64,000 bases of DNA from Streptomyces sp. CA-278952 (GCF_028747205.1 NZ_CP112880.1:2604001-2668000), one strand, 5' to 3'. Positions 44,672 through 54,088 are shown, counted from the first letter of the stretch. A program made the numbers and translations. The notes: generated by a model not told the origin, from the letters alone.

Positions 44672-47302
44672 TCAGTACATGCTCAGGAGCTGCTCCACGG
44701 AGAGTTCGGCGGCCGGGGCCCCGTCCGGCAGGGCCAGTTCGAACCAGACGGTCTTGCCGCGCGGGGTGCGGCGCGAGCCCCAGGCGGCGCTGAGCAGGCC
44801 GACGAGCTGGAGGCCGCGGCCGCCTTCGTCGGTTTCGCGGGCGCGGCGGCGGCGCGGCTGGACGAGACCGGCGTCCCACACCTCGCAGACCAGGGTGCGG
44901 TCGCGCAGCAGCCGGAGCCTGATCTCGCCCTCGCCGTAGCGCAGGGCGTTGGTGACCAGCTCGCTGACGAGGAGTTCGGTGGTGTCGACCAGGTCGTCGA
45001 GGTCCCAGGCGACCAGCTGGGAGCGGGCCAGCTCGCGGGCGCGCCCCACGGAGCGGGGTTCGCGCGGCAGCGTCCAGTCCCCGACCGCCTCCTCGGGGAG
45101 CCCCTGGATGCGGGCCATCAGCAGGGCGATGTCGTCCTCGCCGTGCCGGGTGTCGAGGGTGCTGAGGACGTGGTCGCAGGCGTCCTCCAGCTCCATCTGC
45201 GGACCGGTGAGGACCGCCCGCAGTGCGTCCAGGCCCTCGTCCAGGGGCTGGTCGCGGGACTCCACGAGGCCGTCGGTGTAGAGGGTGAGCAGGGCGTTCT
45301 CCGCCAGCTCGACCTCGACCTCCTCGAACGGCTCGCCGCCGACGCCCAGCGGCATGCCCGGCGGTACGTCGATGAGCCGGGCGGGCCGGCCGGGCTCGAC
45401 GACGGCCGGGGGGAGGTGCCCGGCGTTGGCGAACGTACATCGCCGGGTGACCGGGTCGTAGACCGCGTACACGCAGGTCGCGAGATACACCTCGGAGAGG
45501 TCCGCCTCGCGGGACTTCTGCGCGGCGCGGGAGGGCCACTGCGCTCCCCCGCTGCCGCCGAGTCCCGCGCTGCGCTCGCCGGCGCCCGGGGAGCCGAGGC
45601 CGCGGGCGACCTCGTCGAGGGCGGAGAGCACTTCGGCGGGCTCCAGGTCGAGGAGGGCCAGGGTCCGCACGGCGGTGCGCAGTTCGCCCATGGCGACGGC
45701 GGCGCGCAGGCCGCGGCCCATGACGTCGCCGACGACGAGGGCGGTGCGGTGGCCGGGCAGCTCGATCACGTCGAACCAGTCGCCGCCGACCTCGGTGGCG
45801 GTGTTGCCCGGCAGATAGCGGCAGGCGATGTCGAGGCCGGCGGCCTCCGGGTCGCCGGGGGGCAGGAGGCTGCGCTGGAGGATCAGGGCGCGCTCGTGCT
45901 CGCGGCGGTAGAGGCGGGCGTTGTCGATGCAGACGGCGGCGCGGGCGGCCAGTTCGGTGGCCAGGGCCCGGTCGCGCTCCCCGAACGGCTCGCTGCCCTT
46001 CGTACGGGAGAACTGGACGAGGCCGACGACGGTGTCGTGCGCGACCATCGGCACGGCGAGCGTCGACTGCACGAAGCCCATCTCGTCACCGGGGACGTCC
46101 TCGACCCGGCCGGAGCGCAGCGCCATGGCGCACGGTGAGCCGAACGGGAAGCGGTGGACGGAGCCGAGCGCGGGCGGCAGATCGTCCGGGCCCGGGGGCC
46201 CGCTGCCGGCCACGGCGGTGGGCAGGGCGTCGGCGACCGCGCTGGCGTGGGCCACCCGGCGCAGCTCGGCCGAGCCTCCGGCGGATTCGCGGTGGGCGGG
46301 CGCCCAACTGCCGGGAGCGGCCTCCTCGCCGGTGAGCAGCCCCTGGTAGAGGTCGACGGCGGCGAGGTCGCAGAAGCCGGGGACGGCCACGTCGAGGAGC
46401 TCGCGGGCGGTGGTCTCCAGGTCCAGGGAATTGCCGATGCGGGCGCTGGCCTCGTTGAGGAGGGCGAGGTTGCGGCGGGCGCTGGCCGCCTCGCGGGCCG
46501 CGATGTGCCGGCGGGTGACGTCGGTGGCGAGGCCGGCGACGCCGACGGGACGGCCGGCCCCGCTGTGCACCCGGTAGAGGTTCATGGACCAGTGGCGGCG
46601 TTCGGTGCCGCCGGGCGCGGGGCCGACGAGCTGGAGGTCGGTGACCGACTCCCCGGTCTCCAGGACCCGTTTCAGCGTGGCGGACAGCCGGTCGGCCTCG
46701 GCCCGCGGCAGATAGTCCTCCACCGTGCGGCCGCGGTGGTCGTCGGCCGCGCCGCCGAAGACCGTGGCGAACCGCTGGTTGGCCCGGACGACGGCGAAGT
46801 CCGTGCCGAACAGCACGAAGCCGAAGGGAGATTGGCCGAATATGGCCTGAGAGGCGGCGAGGTCGGTCTCGATGCGCCGCAGGGCCCGGACGTCCACGAC
46901 GATACAGAGCGCGGCCCGCTCCCTCTGGCCCGTCAGGCTCGGCATCACATAGACCTCGGCGACGCCGTGCGCCCCGCCCTCACCCGGCACCCGGAACGGG
47001 ACGAGACCCGTCCACTCCTTGCCGTCGAGGATCTCGCCGACCCTCCGATGACCGTCCGAGCGCAGCTCGGCGGGCATGAAGGCATCCACCGGGTCGCGAC
47101 CGATCGCCTCGGTCGAGGACATGCCGAACAGACCGGCGGCCCGGCTGCTCCACTGCTCGATCAGACCGTCGGGGCCGATCGAGAAGGAGGCGACCCTGAT
47201 GTAGTCGTAGATCGAGCCGGGCGGGCTGCTCTGCCACACGACGTCGCCCGTGGTCCCGACGACATCACCGACCTGACCCGTTGTCCCAGGTATTTCGCTC
47301 AC
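44672..47302 (-). CDS. PAS-PAS-GAF-PP2C (SpoIIE)-HATPase regulator
   Basis: 876 residues. Two PAS domains (about 30-130 and 150-260), a GAF domain (about 290-450), a PP2C/SpoIIE phosphatase domain (CRYLPGNTATEVGGDWFDVI, GDVMGRGLRAA and the late metal-binding GEDDIALLMAR), and a C-terminal RsbW-like ATPase (LLVSELVTNALRYGEG, DEGGRGLQLV). It likely dephosphorylates an anti-sigma factor antagonist and may also act as an anti-sigma kinase, controlling an alternative sigma factor. Convergent with the PspA gene. Cytoplasmic, ligand unknown. Confidence 0.93.
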   Translation of the reverse strand: MSEIPGTTGQVGDVVGTTGDVVWQSSPPGSIYDYIRVASFSIGPDGLIEQWSSRAAGLFGMSSTEAIGRDPVDAFMPAELRSDGHRRVGEILDGKEWTGLVPFRVPGEGGAHGVAEVYVMPSLTGQRERAALCIVVDVRALRRIETDLAASQAIFGQSPFGFVLFGTDFAVVRANQRFATVFGGAADDHRGRTVEDYLPRAEADRLSATLKRVLETGESVTDLQLVGPAPGGTERRHWSMNLYRVHSGAGRPVGVAGLATDVTRRHIAAREAASARRNLALLNEASARIGNSLDLETTARELLDVAVPGFCDLAAVDLYQGLLTGEEAAPGSWAPAHRESAGGSAELRRVAHASAVADALPTAVAGSGPPGPDDLPPALGSVHRFPFGSPCAMALRSGRVEDVPGDEMGFVQSTLAVPMVAHDTVVGLVQFSRTKGSEPFGERDRALATELAARAAVCIDNARLYRREHERALILQRSLLPPGDPEAAGLDIACRYLPGNTATEVGGDWFDVIELPGHRTALVVGDVMGRGLRAAVAMGELRTAVRTLALLDLEPAEVLSALDEVARGLGSPGAGERSAGLGGSGGAQWPSRAAQKSREADLSEVYLATCVYAVYDPVTRRCTFANAGHLPPAVVEPGRPARLIDVPPGMPLGVGGEPFEEVEVELAENALLTLYTDGLVESRDQPLDEGLDALRAVLTGPQMELEDACDHVLSTLDTRHGEDDIALLMARIQGLPEEAVGDWTLPREPRSVGRARELARSQLVAWDLDDLVDTTELLVSELVTNALRYGEGEIRLRLLRDRTLVCEVWDAGLVQPRRRRARETDEGGRGLQLVGLLSAAWGSRRTPRGKTVWFELALPDGAPAAELSVEQLLSMY

Positions 47303-47462
47303 GCGACCGTCCCCTCCAGCTCACACACCGGACCGGTCCTGCCCGCAGTATTCAGCACTACGGCCCCGACCGACACGGCGTTCACGATCACAGCAAGGTC
47401 TCAGTCCCTTTCAGCCAGGTCCTGCCCGACCTCTGGTGATCGCTGTGCGTCCCTCCACTCTC

Positions 47463-47897
47463 CTAACCAGGGAGAGCCAGCTCGAACCACACCATCTTGC
47501 CACTCTTTCCGCGCCGGGTCCCCCAGCGACGCGCGGAACAGGCCACGAGCTGGAGTCCTCGGCCGCCTTCGTCGTCGGGTCCCGCACTGCGTTCGGTGGG
47601 TGGGTCCGGAAGCGGATCGGAGACTTCCACCCGCAGAACCGGGGCCGGGGGAGCGAAGTCGGCGGGCGGAGTGCCCCCGTCCGCGGGCGACTGGACCAGG
47701 CGTACGCCGATGGGTCCGGAGGCGTACCGGAGGGAGTTGGTCACCAGCTCGCTGACGAGCAGGACCGCCAGGTCACCCACCGCGGCGTCGAGGCCCCAGG
47801 AACCCAGCGCACCCCGGACGGCGTGCCGGGCGCTCCGCACGGAGCCGGGTTCGGCGGGGAAGGCCCACTCGGCGCAATCGCCTTCGGTATCGATCAC
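47463..47897 (-). CDS. RsbW-like ATP-binding anti-sigma-type protein
   Basis: 144 residues with the HATPase_c_2 motifs SELVTNSLRYASG (N box) and DDEGGRGLQLVA (G box). The start is GTG; 47897 has GGGA 10 nt upstream, and 47906 is also in frame. The final ELALPG matches the end of the ATPase domain in the large SpoIIE protein next door, so the two share ancestry or partners. Probable Ser/Thr kinase acting on an STAS-domain antagonist. Confidence 0.88.
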   Translation of the reverse strand: MIDTEGDCAEWAFPAEPGSVRSARHAVRGALGSWGLDAAVGDLAVLLVSELVTNSLRYASGPIGVRLVQSPADGGTPPADFAPPAPVLRVEVSDPLPDPPTERSAGPDDEGGRGLQLVACSARRWGTRRGKSGKMVWFELALPG

Positions 47898-48055
47898 GCC
47901 GATCACTTCCCAGGGACGACCACGGGCTCACCCCTTATGCAAATGGGGACTAAATAGCCCATACCCACCATTTGTTGCTCACTACCGCGCAACCCGCCGT
48001 TTGATGCAGACGGGTGCAGAGGCGGGGCAGTTCTCACGCGCGCCACGGCCGGGGA

Positions 48056-48457
48056 TCAGTTGAGCGCACCCGCCGCCCTGAGGTCGTCGAAGAGCAACTG
48101 GTCCACGGGCGGCACGAGGGCCCGGTCGGCAAAGGAGAACCACGCCATCTCCTCGATCTCGCTGCTCGCGGCGAGCGTCCCGCGGTAATCGCCGTAATAG
48201 CAGCTCATCCGCACGACGGCGGCGCCGCACCGGTCGTCCACGGGGGCCTCGTACGTCCCGGCGTGGACGACGGTCTCCGGGATCAGGCCGACCGTCAGCT
48301 CCTCCTCGATCTCCCGCAGGAGGGTCTGCAGATCGGTCTCCGCACCCTCGCGCTTGCCGCCCGGGATGTAGAAGACGTCCTTGCCCCGGGGCCGCGCGCA
48401 GAGGATCCTGCCGCCCTCGATCCGCACCCACGCCACCGTGTCGATCAGCACCGTCAC
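48056..48457 (-). CDS. Nudix hydrolase
   Basis: 133 residues with the Nudix box GGKREGAETDLQTLLREIEE then EL, complete in Gly, Glu and RE-EE positions. Starts GTG at 48457 (MTVLIDTVAWVR). The substrate is a nucleoside diphosphate-linked compound that cannot be specified. Cytoplasmic. Confidence 0.9.
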   Translation of the reverse strand: MTVLIDTVAWVRIEGGRILCARPRGKDVFYIPGGKREGAETDLQTLLREIEEELTVGLIPETVVHAGTYEAPVDDRCGAAVVRMSCYYGDYRGTLAASSEIEEMAWFSFADRALVPPVDQLLFDDLRAAGALN

Positions 48458-48593
48458 CACTCCGCCCCGCTCGCCGCGCCTCCGGCGGCTTCCGCGCCCC
48501 GGTCCGGGCGGGACCCTACCGCCCGGACCGCCGGAGCACGGAACGCGGGGGCGGAGGCGGGGCAGAGGGGGCGCGCAAGCACCCAGGGGGAGG

Positions 48594-48639
48594 CCGTGGG
48601 GCCCCGGGAGCCACGGAACGGCCTCCCGGGGCCCCACGG
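48594..48639 (-). terminator. Terminator of the SPOR-like gene
   Basis: Perfect 17-bp stem (48594-48610 with 48623-48639) and a 12-nt loop, 14 nt after the stop of the 60-residue gene on the minus strand. Confidence 0.7.
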
Positions 48640-48652
48640 GCCGTCCACCGCG

Positions 48653-48835
48653 TCAGGGTCTGGTGCCCTGCCCCACGCGCTCCACCCGGTAGACCTGGTG
48701 GCGATGGCGGTCGTCGAGGCCGTCGGCGACCTTCTGCGCCTCGGCCTGCGTGGCGTACCTGCCCACGCGGTAGCGATTGCCGCCGTCGTCCTGCCGTATC
48801 ACCTGCCAAGGGAGCACGGCGCCGCTGTCGCTCAT
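48653..48835 (-). CDS. Small SPOR-like protein
   Basis: 60 residues: MSDSGAVLPWQVIRQDDGGN then RYRVGRYATQAEAQKVADGL and HQVYRVERVG. The pattern of two short strands, a helix with AQK and another strand is like a single SPOR repeat. ATG at 48835 with AGGGAG. Widespread in Streptomyces as a stand-alone short protein; function unknown. Confidence 0.8.
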   Translation of the reverse strand: MSDSGAVLPWQVIRQDDGGNRYRVGRYATQAEAQKVADGLDDRHRHQVYRVERVGQGTRP

Positions 48836-49142
48836 CGTGTCGCTCCCTCGCATATCGCCCCTCTCCCCACCGGCGTGCACGTCTCTAAGGATCCCCAGGA
48901 AACCGCAGTACGCATATGCCCGAGCGTACGCCTGACCTTCACTCAGTGCAGGCGGGTTTACACAAAGAGATACACATCCGGCCATCACGAAAGGGGCGCA
49001 CCCGCAGAATGCGCCCCCTCGTGACCCAACGCCCCCCGGCCGGCGCCCCTGGGCCGGCCCGACGGGGCGTCATCTCACCTCATCGCACCGGCAGGTGGTA
49101 CGCGACCCACCTCATCCCGCGGCAGGCGGTACGCGACTCACC
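48836..49142. other. Intergenic region with GntR 3' repeats
   Basis: Upstream of the SPOR-like gene; the right part is the repeat array at 49077-49171. No other gene seen. Confidence 0.5.
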
Positions 49143-49171
49143 TCATCGCACCGGCAGGTGGTAGGCGACCC
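49077..49171. repeat. Three 31-32-bp tandem repeats at the GntR 3' end
   Basis: Units begin at 49077, 49109 and 49140 (ACCTCATCGCACCGGCAGGT and variants). The last unit is the true end of the GntR gene (VAYHLPVR and stop). The other two are downstream copies of that end, each with its own in-phase stop signal. Confidence 0.8.
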
Positions 49172-49895
49172 GGTACCGGTCCGCCGGCACCACCACGTCG
49201 GCCGTCTCCACGGCCCGGCCCGAGGCGTAGTACGTACGCCCGATGACGATGACCACATGACCGGGCACGCCACCCAGCGCCAGGAGCTCCTCCGCAAGCC
49301 CCGGGCGCGCGCCGACCTCCTCGGCGACGTTGTCCACGACGACGTCGATCGCGGCCATCCGGTCGACCACCCCGCAGCCGCCCAACGGGCCCTCCTCCGG
49401 CAGCATCACCGGCGTCCGGCCGGTGACGGCGAGCGGCTCCCAAGAGGTGGAGAGCATGACCGGCTCCCCCGCCTCCCGGAAGACGTAGTGCGTACGCATG
49501 ACCCGGTCACCCGGCTCGACGCCCAGCCGCTCGGCGGTCTCGGGGCTCGCCCCCTCCTGCTCGCTGCGGGACTCCCACGTCCCACGCGCCCCCTCCGCCG
49601 TCTGCTCCTGCCGGAACGGGCTGGCCCCTCCGTCCGGCCGATTGCCGGAGCGGGCGATCATGCGGGGCACGGGACGCTCGCGCACGTAGGTGCCGGAGCC
49701 GGAGCGCCCCTCGACCAGCCCCTCCGCCATCAGGACCTTCCGCGCCTCCAGGGCGACGGTGTCCGAGACCCCGTACTCCTCCCGGATGCGAGCCTGCGAC
49801 GGCAGGCGGGTATGGGGCGGCAGCGCGCCGTTGACGATCTTCTCCCTGAGATCGCTCGCCACGCGCAGATAGGCGGGCTGCTCACCGAAAGCCAC
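49143..49895 (-). CDS. GntR-family regulator with UTRA domain
   Basis: 250 residues. GntR winged helix at the N terminus (YLRVASDLREKIVNGALPPH, LPSQARIREEYGVSDTVALE, SGSGTYVRE) and a UTRA ligand domain (MRTHYVFREAGEPVMLSTSW, VIVIGRTYYASGRAVE). GTG at 49895 with GGGAG. It is divergent from the chitinase, but is not DasR itself by sequence. The ligand is unknown. Confidence 0.9.
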   Translation of the reverse strand: MAFGEQPAYLRVASDLREKIVNGALPPHTRLPSQARIREEYGVSDTVALEARKVLMAEGLVEGRSGSGTYVRERPVPRMIARSGNRPDGGASPFRQEQTAEGARGTWESRSEQEGASPETAERLGVEPGDRVMRTHYVFREAGEPVMLSTSWEPLAVTGRTPVMLPEEGPLGGCGVVDRMAAIDVVVDNVAEEVGARPGLAEELLALGGVPGHVVIVIGRTYYASGRAVETADVVVPADRYRVAYHLPVR

Positions 49896-50275
49896 AGGCC
49901 ACTCCCAACAGGTTGACAGTCTGCGACAGCCTGACAACCGTGGGTTGTGCACCGCAAGCATAGGCCATAGTTTCACTCATTGTGATGACCTTATGACGGT
50001 CCACGCATACATCGAGCACGGACACCAGATCAGTCCCGGACGTTCTCCGACTCGACCCTGCCCACCGCCGCACCCGCCGACACGGCCGCGCCGACATCCC
50101 CGCACCGACGCCACCGCCGAAGGCCACAACTCCCGGACTCTTGAACATTTCTGGTCCAGACCAATACATTCCTGTGCACAGCACGGCCGCCGCACTTCCT
50201 TCCGCTTTCCCTCCGCTGTCCTTCTGCTCCCTCCCGCCTTCCCTCCGCACCGGATCACGCACAGGAACGAGCCTC
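49896..50275. other. Divergent promoter region, GntR / chitinase
   Basis: Contains the chitinase promoter with the DasR-type site (50141-50170). No gene here. Confidence 0.6.
50141..50170 (+). promoter_or_regulatory. Chitinase promoter with DasR-type operator
   Basis: TGGTCCAGACCA at 50152-50163 matches the DasR responsive element core (TGGTCTAGACCA) in all but one position. It sits between a -35-like TTGAAC (50141-50146) and a -10-like TACATT (50165-50170), 18 nt apart. This is the known layout of Streptomyces chitinase promoters, repressed by DasR until N-acetylglucosamine-derived signals appear. Confidence 0.75.
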
Positions 50276-51706
50276 ATGCGCCGAAGAAACCTGTCCCGAA
50301 TGACCACCGCCGGCGTCGCCCTGGCCCTGCTGGGCGGCATCGCACCCGCGGCCACGGCCAGCGCCGACCACGACCGGAGCAACGGCGGCGACCGCGACAA
50401 GGGCCACCACCGCCCCGCGTACAAGAGCATCGGCTACTTCACCCAATGGGGCGTCTACGGACGGGACTTCCAGGTCAAGGACCTGGACACCAGCGGGGCC
50501 GCGGCCAAGCTGACCCACATCAACTACGCCTTCGGCAACGTCAACGCCGAGGGCAAGTGCTTCACCGGCAACATCCCCGGCCAGGCCGACGCCTGGGCGG
50601 ACTACGCCCGTCCGCTCGACGCGGCGGGCTCGGTCGACGGCGTCGCCGACACCGACACCCAGCCCCTCGCGGGCAACTTCAACCAGCTGCGCGAGCTGAA
50701 GGCCAAGCACCCCGGCCTCAAGGTGATGATCTCGCTGGGCGGCTGGAGCTACTCCACCCACTTCTCCGACGCGGCCCGCACCGCGGCCTCCCGCAAGGCC
50801 CTCGTCGCCTCCTGCCTCGACCTGTACATCAAGGGCAACCTCCCGGTGGACGGGGCCCGCGGCGGCCAGGGCGCCGCGGCCGGCCTCTTCGACGGCATCG
50901 ACGTCGACTGGGAGTGGCCCGGCTCGGCGGGCAATGAGGGCACCGTCTTCCGCCCGGAGGACAAGAAGAACTTCACCGCCCTGATCCACGAGTTCCGCAC
51001 CCAGCTCGACGCCTACGCGAAGAGCCAGGCGAAGGCCAAGGAGAAGGCGGCCAAGGGCAAGGGCGGGCACGGCCACGGCCACGGCCACGGCCACGGGAAA
51101 CCGAAGCCGGTCCACTACGACCTGTCGGCCTACGTAGCGGCCAACCCGAAGGCAATCGACGCGGGCTTCGACGTGAAGCGCCTCATGAAGGACTTCGACT
51201 TCGTCAACATCCAGGGCTACGACTACCACGTCTCCGGCGAGAAGAAGACGGCCCAGCAGTCGGCCCTGTACGCGAAGAACGACTTCAGCGTCGATCAGAC
51301 CGTGCGCGACTGGGTACGCCGCGGCGCGCCCAGGCACAAGCTCGTGATGGGCATGCCGACCTACGGTCAGGGCTGGACCGGAGTCAGCGGCGGCGGCACG
51401 GGCATGGGCCGGCCGGCCACGGGCCCGGCTCCGGCCACCTGGGCGGCGGGCTACGAGGACTACAAGGTCCTGAAGCAGCTGGCCGCGTCGGGGACGTACA
51501 AGGTCCACCGTGATGTGAAGAACGGCCACGCGTGGCTGTTCGACGGCACGACGCTGTGGACGTACGACGACCCCCAGGTGCTCCGCACGAAGGCCGAGTA
51601 CATCCGGGACAAGGGTCTCGGCGGGGCGATGTTCTGGTCTCTGGACGGGGACACCGAGAACGGTGAGCTGATCACCGCGGTCGACCGCGGGCTCAACCGC
51701 CGCTGA
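50276..51706 (+). CDS. GH18 chitinase
   Basis: 476-residue secreted chitinase. Sec signal MRRRNLSRMTTAGVALALLG. The catalytic motif is FDGIDVDWEW with the acid Glu, and the SxGG is ISLGGWSYST. VNIQGYDYH and MFWSLDGDTENGELI are the later barrel strands. No chitin-binding module is present. It has an unusual Lys/Gly/His-rich loop with HGHGHGHGHG after the catalytic strand (about residues 260-280). ATG at 50276 with AGGAACGAG. Regulated by the DasR-type site upstream. A strong hairpin follows. Confidence 0.93.
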   Translation: MRRRNLSRMTTAGVALALLGGIAPAATASADHDRSNGGDRDKGHHRPAYKSIGYFTQWGVYGRDFQVKDLDTSGAAAKLTHINYAFGNVNAEGKCFTGNIPGQADAWADYARPLDAAGSVDGVADTDTQPLAGNFNQLRELKAKHPGLKVMISLGGWSYSTHFSDAARTAASRKALVASCLDLYIKGNLPVDGARGGQGAAAGLFDGIDVDWEWPGSAGNEGTVFRPEDKKNFTALIHEFRTQLDAYAKSQAKAKEKAAKGKGGHGHGHGHGHGKPKPVHYDLSAYVAANPKAIDAGFDVKRLMKDFDFVNIQGYDYHVSGEKKTAQQSALYAKNDFSVDQTVRDWVRRGAPRHKLVMGMPTYGQGWTGVSGGGTGMGRPATGPAPATWAAGYEDYKVLKQLAASGTYKVHRDVKNGHAWLFDGTTLWTYDDPQVLRTKAEYIRDKGLGGAMFWSLDGDTENGELITAVDRGLNRR

Positions 51707-51739
51707 GACCGCCGCTGACACCGGCGCTGACACCGAAGA

Positions 51740-51776
51740 GGGCCGGGGCGGCCGCGTCACGCGGCCGCCCCGGCCC
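51740..51776. terminator. Bidirectional terminator, perfect 17-bp stem
   Basis: Arms 51740-51756 and 51760-51776 with loop TCA, between the convergent chitinase and subtilase genes. Confidence 0.75.
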
Positions 51777-51793
51777 GACTTCCGGGACTCAGC

Positions 51794-51823
51794 GGTTCAG
51801 TGGTTCAGTGGTTCAGTGGTTCG
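51794..51823. repeat. GGTTCAGT tandem repeat
   Basis: Three and a half copies of GGTTCAGT just downstream of the subtilase stop. Purpose unknown. Confidence 0.8.
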
Positions 51824-51833
51824 ACGAGCGTGT

Positions 51834-53420
51834 TCAGAACTGGAGCGCCCAGCTGTTGATCCGGCCGGTGTCGGCGTTCGCGTTGTCGCTGACCCGGAGC
51901 TTCCAGGTGCCGTTGGCGACCTCGGAGGAGGCGTTGACGGTGTACGTGGTGACCACGTTGTCGCTGCTGCCGCCGGAGCCGTACGCCTTCAGGTTGTAGA
52001 CCGAACCGTCGGGCGCGACCAGGTCGATCTTCAGGTCGCCGATGTAGGTGTGCGAGATGTTCACCGGGACGCTCAGCGCGGCCGGGGCGTTACCGGTGAC
52101 TCCGGTGACGGTGACCGGCGCCTCGACGGTGGCGTTGTCGTTGATCGCGTACCCGGTGGTGTTCTCGAACTTCTTGCCGGGGGGCGGGGTGGTGCCGCCC
52201 GGACCGACGTACAGGAGCCGGTTCGGCGAGCCGGTGCCCGGGTTGGTGACGACCCCGGGAGTGGAGGCCGCGACCAGTCCGGCGGAGACCTGGGCGGGGG
52301 TGGAGCCCGGGTTGTCGGCGAGGTAGATGGCGGCGGCGCCGGCTACGTGCGGGCTGGCCATCGACGTGCCGGAGATGGTGTTCGTGGCGCTGTCGCCGGT
52401 GTGCCACGACGAGGTGATCGAGGAACCGGGGGCGAAGATGTCCACGATCGAGCCGTAGTTGGAGAAGCTGGAGCGGGCGTCGGTGTTGGTCGTCGAGCCC
52501 ACCGTGATCGCCTCGGCGACGCGAGCCGGGGACTTCGTGCTCGCGTTGGTCGACTCGTTGCCCGCCGCGACGGCGTAGGTGATGCCGGAGGCCACGGACC
52601 GGCGCACGGCGGCGTCGAGCACCGAGTCCGCACCGCCGCCGAGGCTCATGTTGGCGACGGCCGGCTTGACGGCGTTGGCCGTCACCCAGTCGATGCCCGC
52701 GACGACCCCTGCGGTGGTGCCGGAGCCGCTGTTGTTCAGCACCCGCACGCCGACGATCTTGGCCTTCTTGGCCACGCCGTGCGCGGTACCCGCGACGGTG
52801 CCCGCCACGTGCGTGCCGTGGCCGTTGCCGTCCTGCGACACGTTGTCGTTGTCCACGGCGTCGAAGCCGTTGAAGGCCCGGCCGCCGAAGTCGCTGTGGC
52901 TGATGCGCACCCCGGTGTCGATGATGTACGCGGTGACGCCCTCGCCGGCCTTGTCGGGGTAGGTGTAGCGCTGGTCCAGCGGCAGGCTCCGCTGATCGAT
53001 CCGGTCGAGGCCCCAGGAGGGCGGGTTGTTCTGGGTGGCGGAAGCCGTGAAGGTGCGGTTCTGCGAGACGGACGCGACGGCCGGGTCGGCGGCGAACCTC
53101 TTCGCCTCGGCGGCCGAGGCCTCGACCGCGTAGCCGTTGAGGGCCGAGCGGTAGGTGCGCTCGATGCCCGCACCGTACTTCTTCGCGAGGGCCCTGCCCT
53201 GGGCGGAGTCGGACTTCGCGGCCGAGTCCTTCAGCGTGACGATGTAGCTGTCGCTGATGGTGCCGGGGGCGTCCGCGTTCAGGATCACGCCTTCGGGTGC
53301 GCGCTCGGCCGCGGTGGCCGGGAGGGCGGCTGTGGCCAGTGCGACAGCGGCTGCGGTGGCTATGACGGTCGCTGCGGCGAGTCTTCGACGGGCCTGGGGG
53401 GTGTGACGCGTCACTGACAT
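51834..53420 (-). CDS. Secreted subtilisin-like serine protease with P domain
   Basis: 528 residues. Signal MSVTRHTPQARRRLAAATVI, then an I9 propeptide (SYIVTLKDSAAKSD to VASVSQNRTF). The S8 domain of the proteinase K type has Asp in IIDTGVRISHSDFGG, His in GNGHGTHVAG and Ser in GTSMASPHVAG. A Pro-rich linker and a C-terminal proprotein convertase P domain follow (YIGDLKIDLVAPDGS, WKLRVSDNA). ATG at 53420 with AGGAGG. Extracellular protein degradation. Confidence 0.95.
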   Translation of the reverse strand: MSVTRHTPQARRRLAAATVIATAAAVALATAALPATAAERAPEGVILNADAPGTISDSYIVTLKDSAAKSDSAQGRALAKKYGAGIERTYRSALNGYAVEASAAEAKRFAADPAVASVSQNRTFTASATQNNPPSWGLDRIDQRSLPLDQRYTYPDKAGEGVTAYIIDTGVRISHSDFGGRAFNGFDAVDNDNVSQDGNGHGTHVAGTVAGTAHGVAKKAKIVGVRVLNNSGSGTTAGVVAGIDWVTANAVKPAVANMSLGGGADSVLDAAVRRSVASGITYAVAAGNESTNASTKSPARVAEAITVGSTTNTDARSSFSNYGSIVDIFAPGSSITSSWHTGDSATNTISGTSMASPHVAGAAAIYLADNPGSTPAQVSAGLVAASTPGVVTNPGTGSPNRLLYVGPGGTTPPPGKKFENTTGYAINDNATVEAPVTVTGVTGNAPAALSVPVNISHTYIGDLKIDLVAPDGSVYNLKAYGSGGSSDNVVTTYTVNASSEVANGTWKLRVSDNANADTGRINSWALQF

Positions 53421-53648
53421 CTGAGGGGTCCTCCTCATAGGCGGTGCTCTGGTGGGGGGTGGTGCCGGAGCCACACGACGACTCCCGACAGGGGCATGAC
53501 AAATCAGTCGGCCGAACGCCCCGTTTTCTGCGTCGTCCGGTGAGCCGCGTGCCCTGCTGCCAGCGAAAGATTGACCGATCCATGGCGAACTCACAAGGGT
53601 GCCTTGAGGAGTTCCGTACGCGTGTCATTCATCTGTCATACGCCTGAC

Positions 53649-53931
53649 ATGCCGGCGGGCCTGACGGCCGCTCACTGCCCGCGGGACGGGACCCGGTCCG
53701 AGATCACCGCCCTGACCTGGTGCTGCCCGGTCTGCCGGGGCCCCTGGGACCTCGACTTCACCCCCGCGCGGGGCGTGGCGCCGAACGCGCTGTCCGGGCG
53801 GGCCGATTCATTGTGGCGTTACGAGGAATTCCTGCCGCTCGCCGCCCCGCCGATCTCCCTGGGCGAGGGTCGCACCCCGCTCGTCCCGCTCACGCCATCC
53901 CCCGCCCGCCGCGCGCCCGGCGGATCGGGGT
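53649..53931 (+). pseudogene. Truncated threonine synthase-like gene
   Basis: Reads MPAGLTAAHCPRDGTRSEIT, WCCPVCRGPWDLDFTP, then SLWRYEEFLPLAAPPISLGE and GRTPLVPL, the zinc-ribbon-like N terminus and first part of a threonine synthase-type PLP enzyme. After residue 90 it ends in an unrelated repeat, so the catalytic domain is missing. A 22-bp repeat (53921-53942 and 53944-53965) lies at the break. Confidence 0.6.
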
Positions 53932-53965
53932 GGGAAGACCACCCGGATCGGGGTGGGAAGACCAC
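53921..53965. repeat. Two 22-bp direct repeats at the threonine synthase break
   Basis: CGGATCGGGGTGGGAAGACC (plus AC) occurs at 53921-53942 and 53944-53965. Confidence 0.9.
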
Positions 53966-54088
53966 GCCCCTCCGCCGACCCGAGAACGGACACGGCGGGG
54001 TGAGGGCGCGCGCGGGATCTGCTCCATCCGGCGGTCGGACGGACGCCCGGTGCGGGGGCCGTGCGTGCCGTGACGGCCGACCGCACCC

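Noticed and set aside
49143..49895. Identification of the GntR protein as DasR
   Set aside because: Sequence differs from the DasR N terminus that I know; the DasR-type site nearby can be served by DasR from elsewhere.
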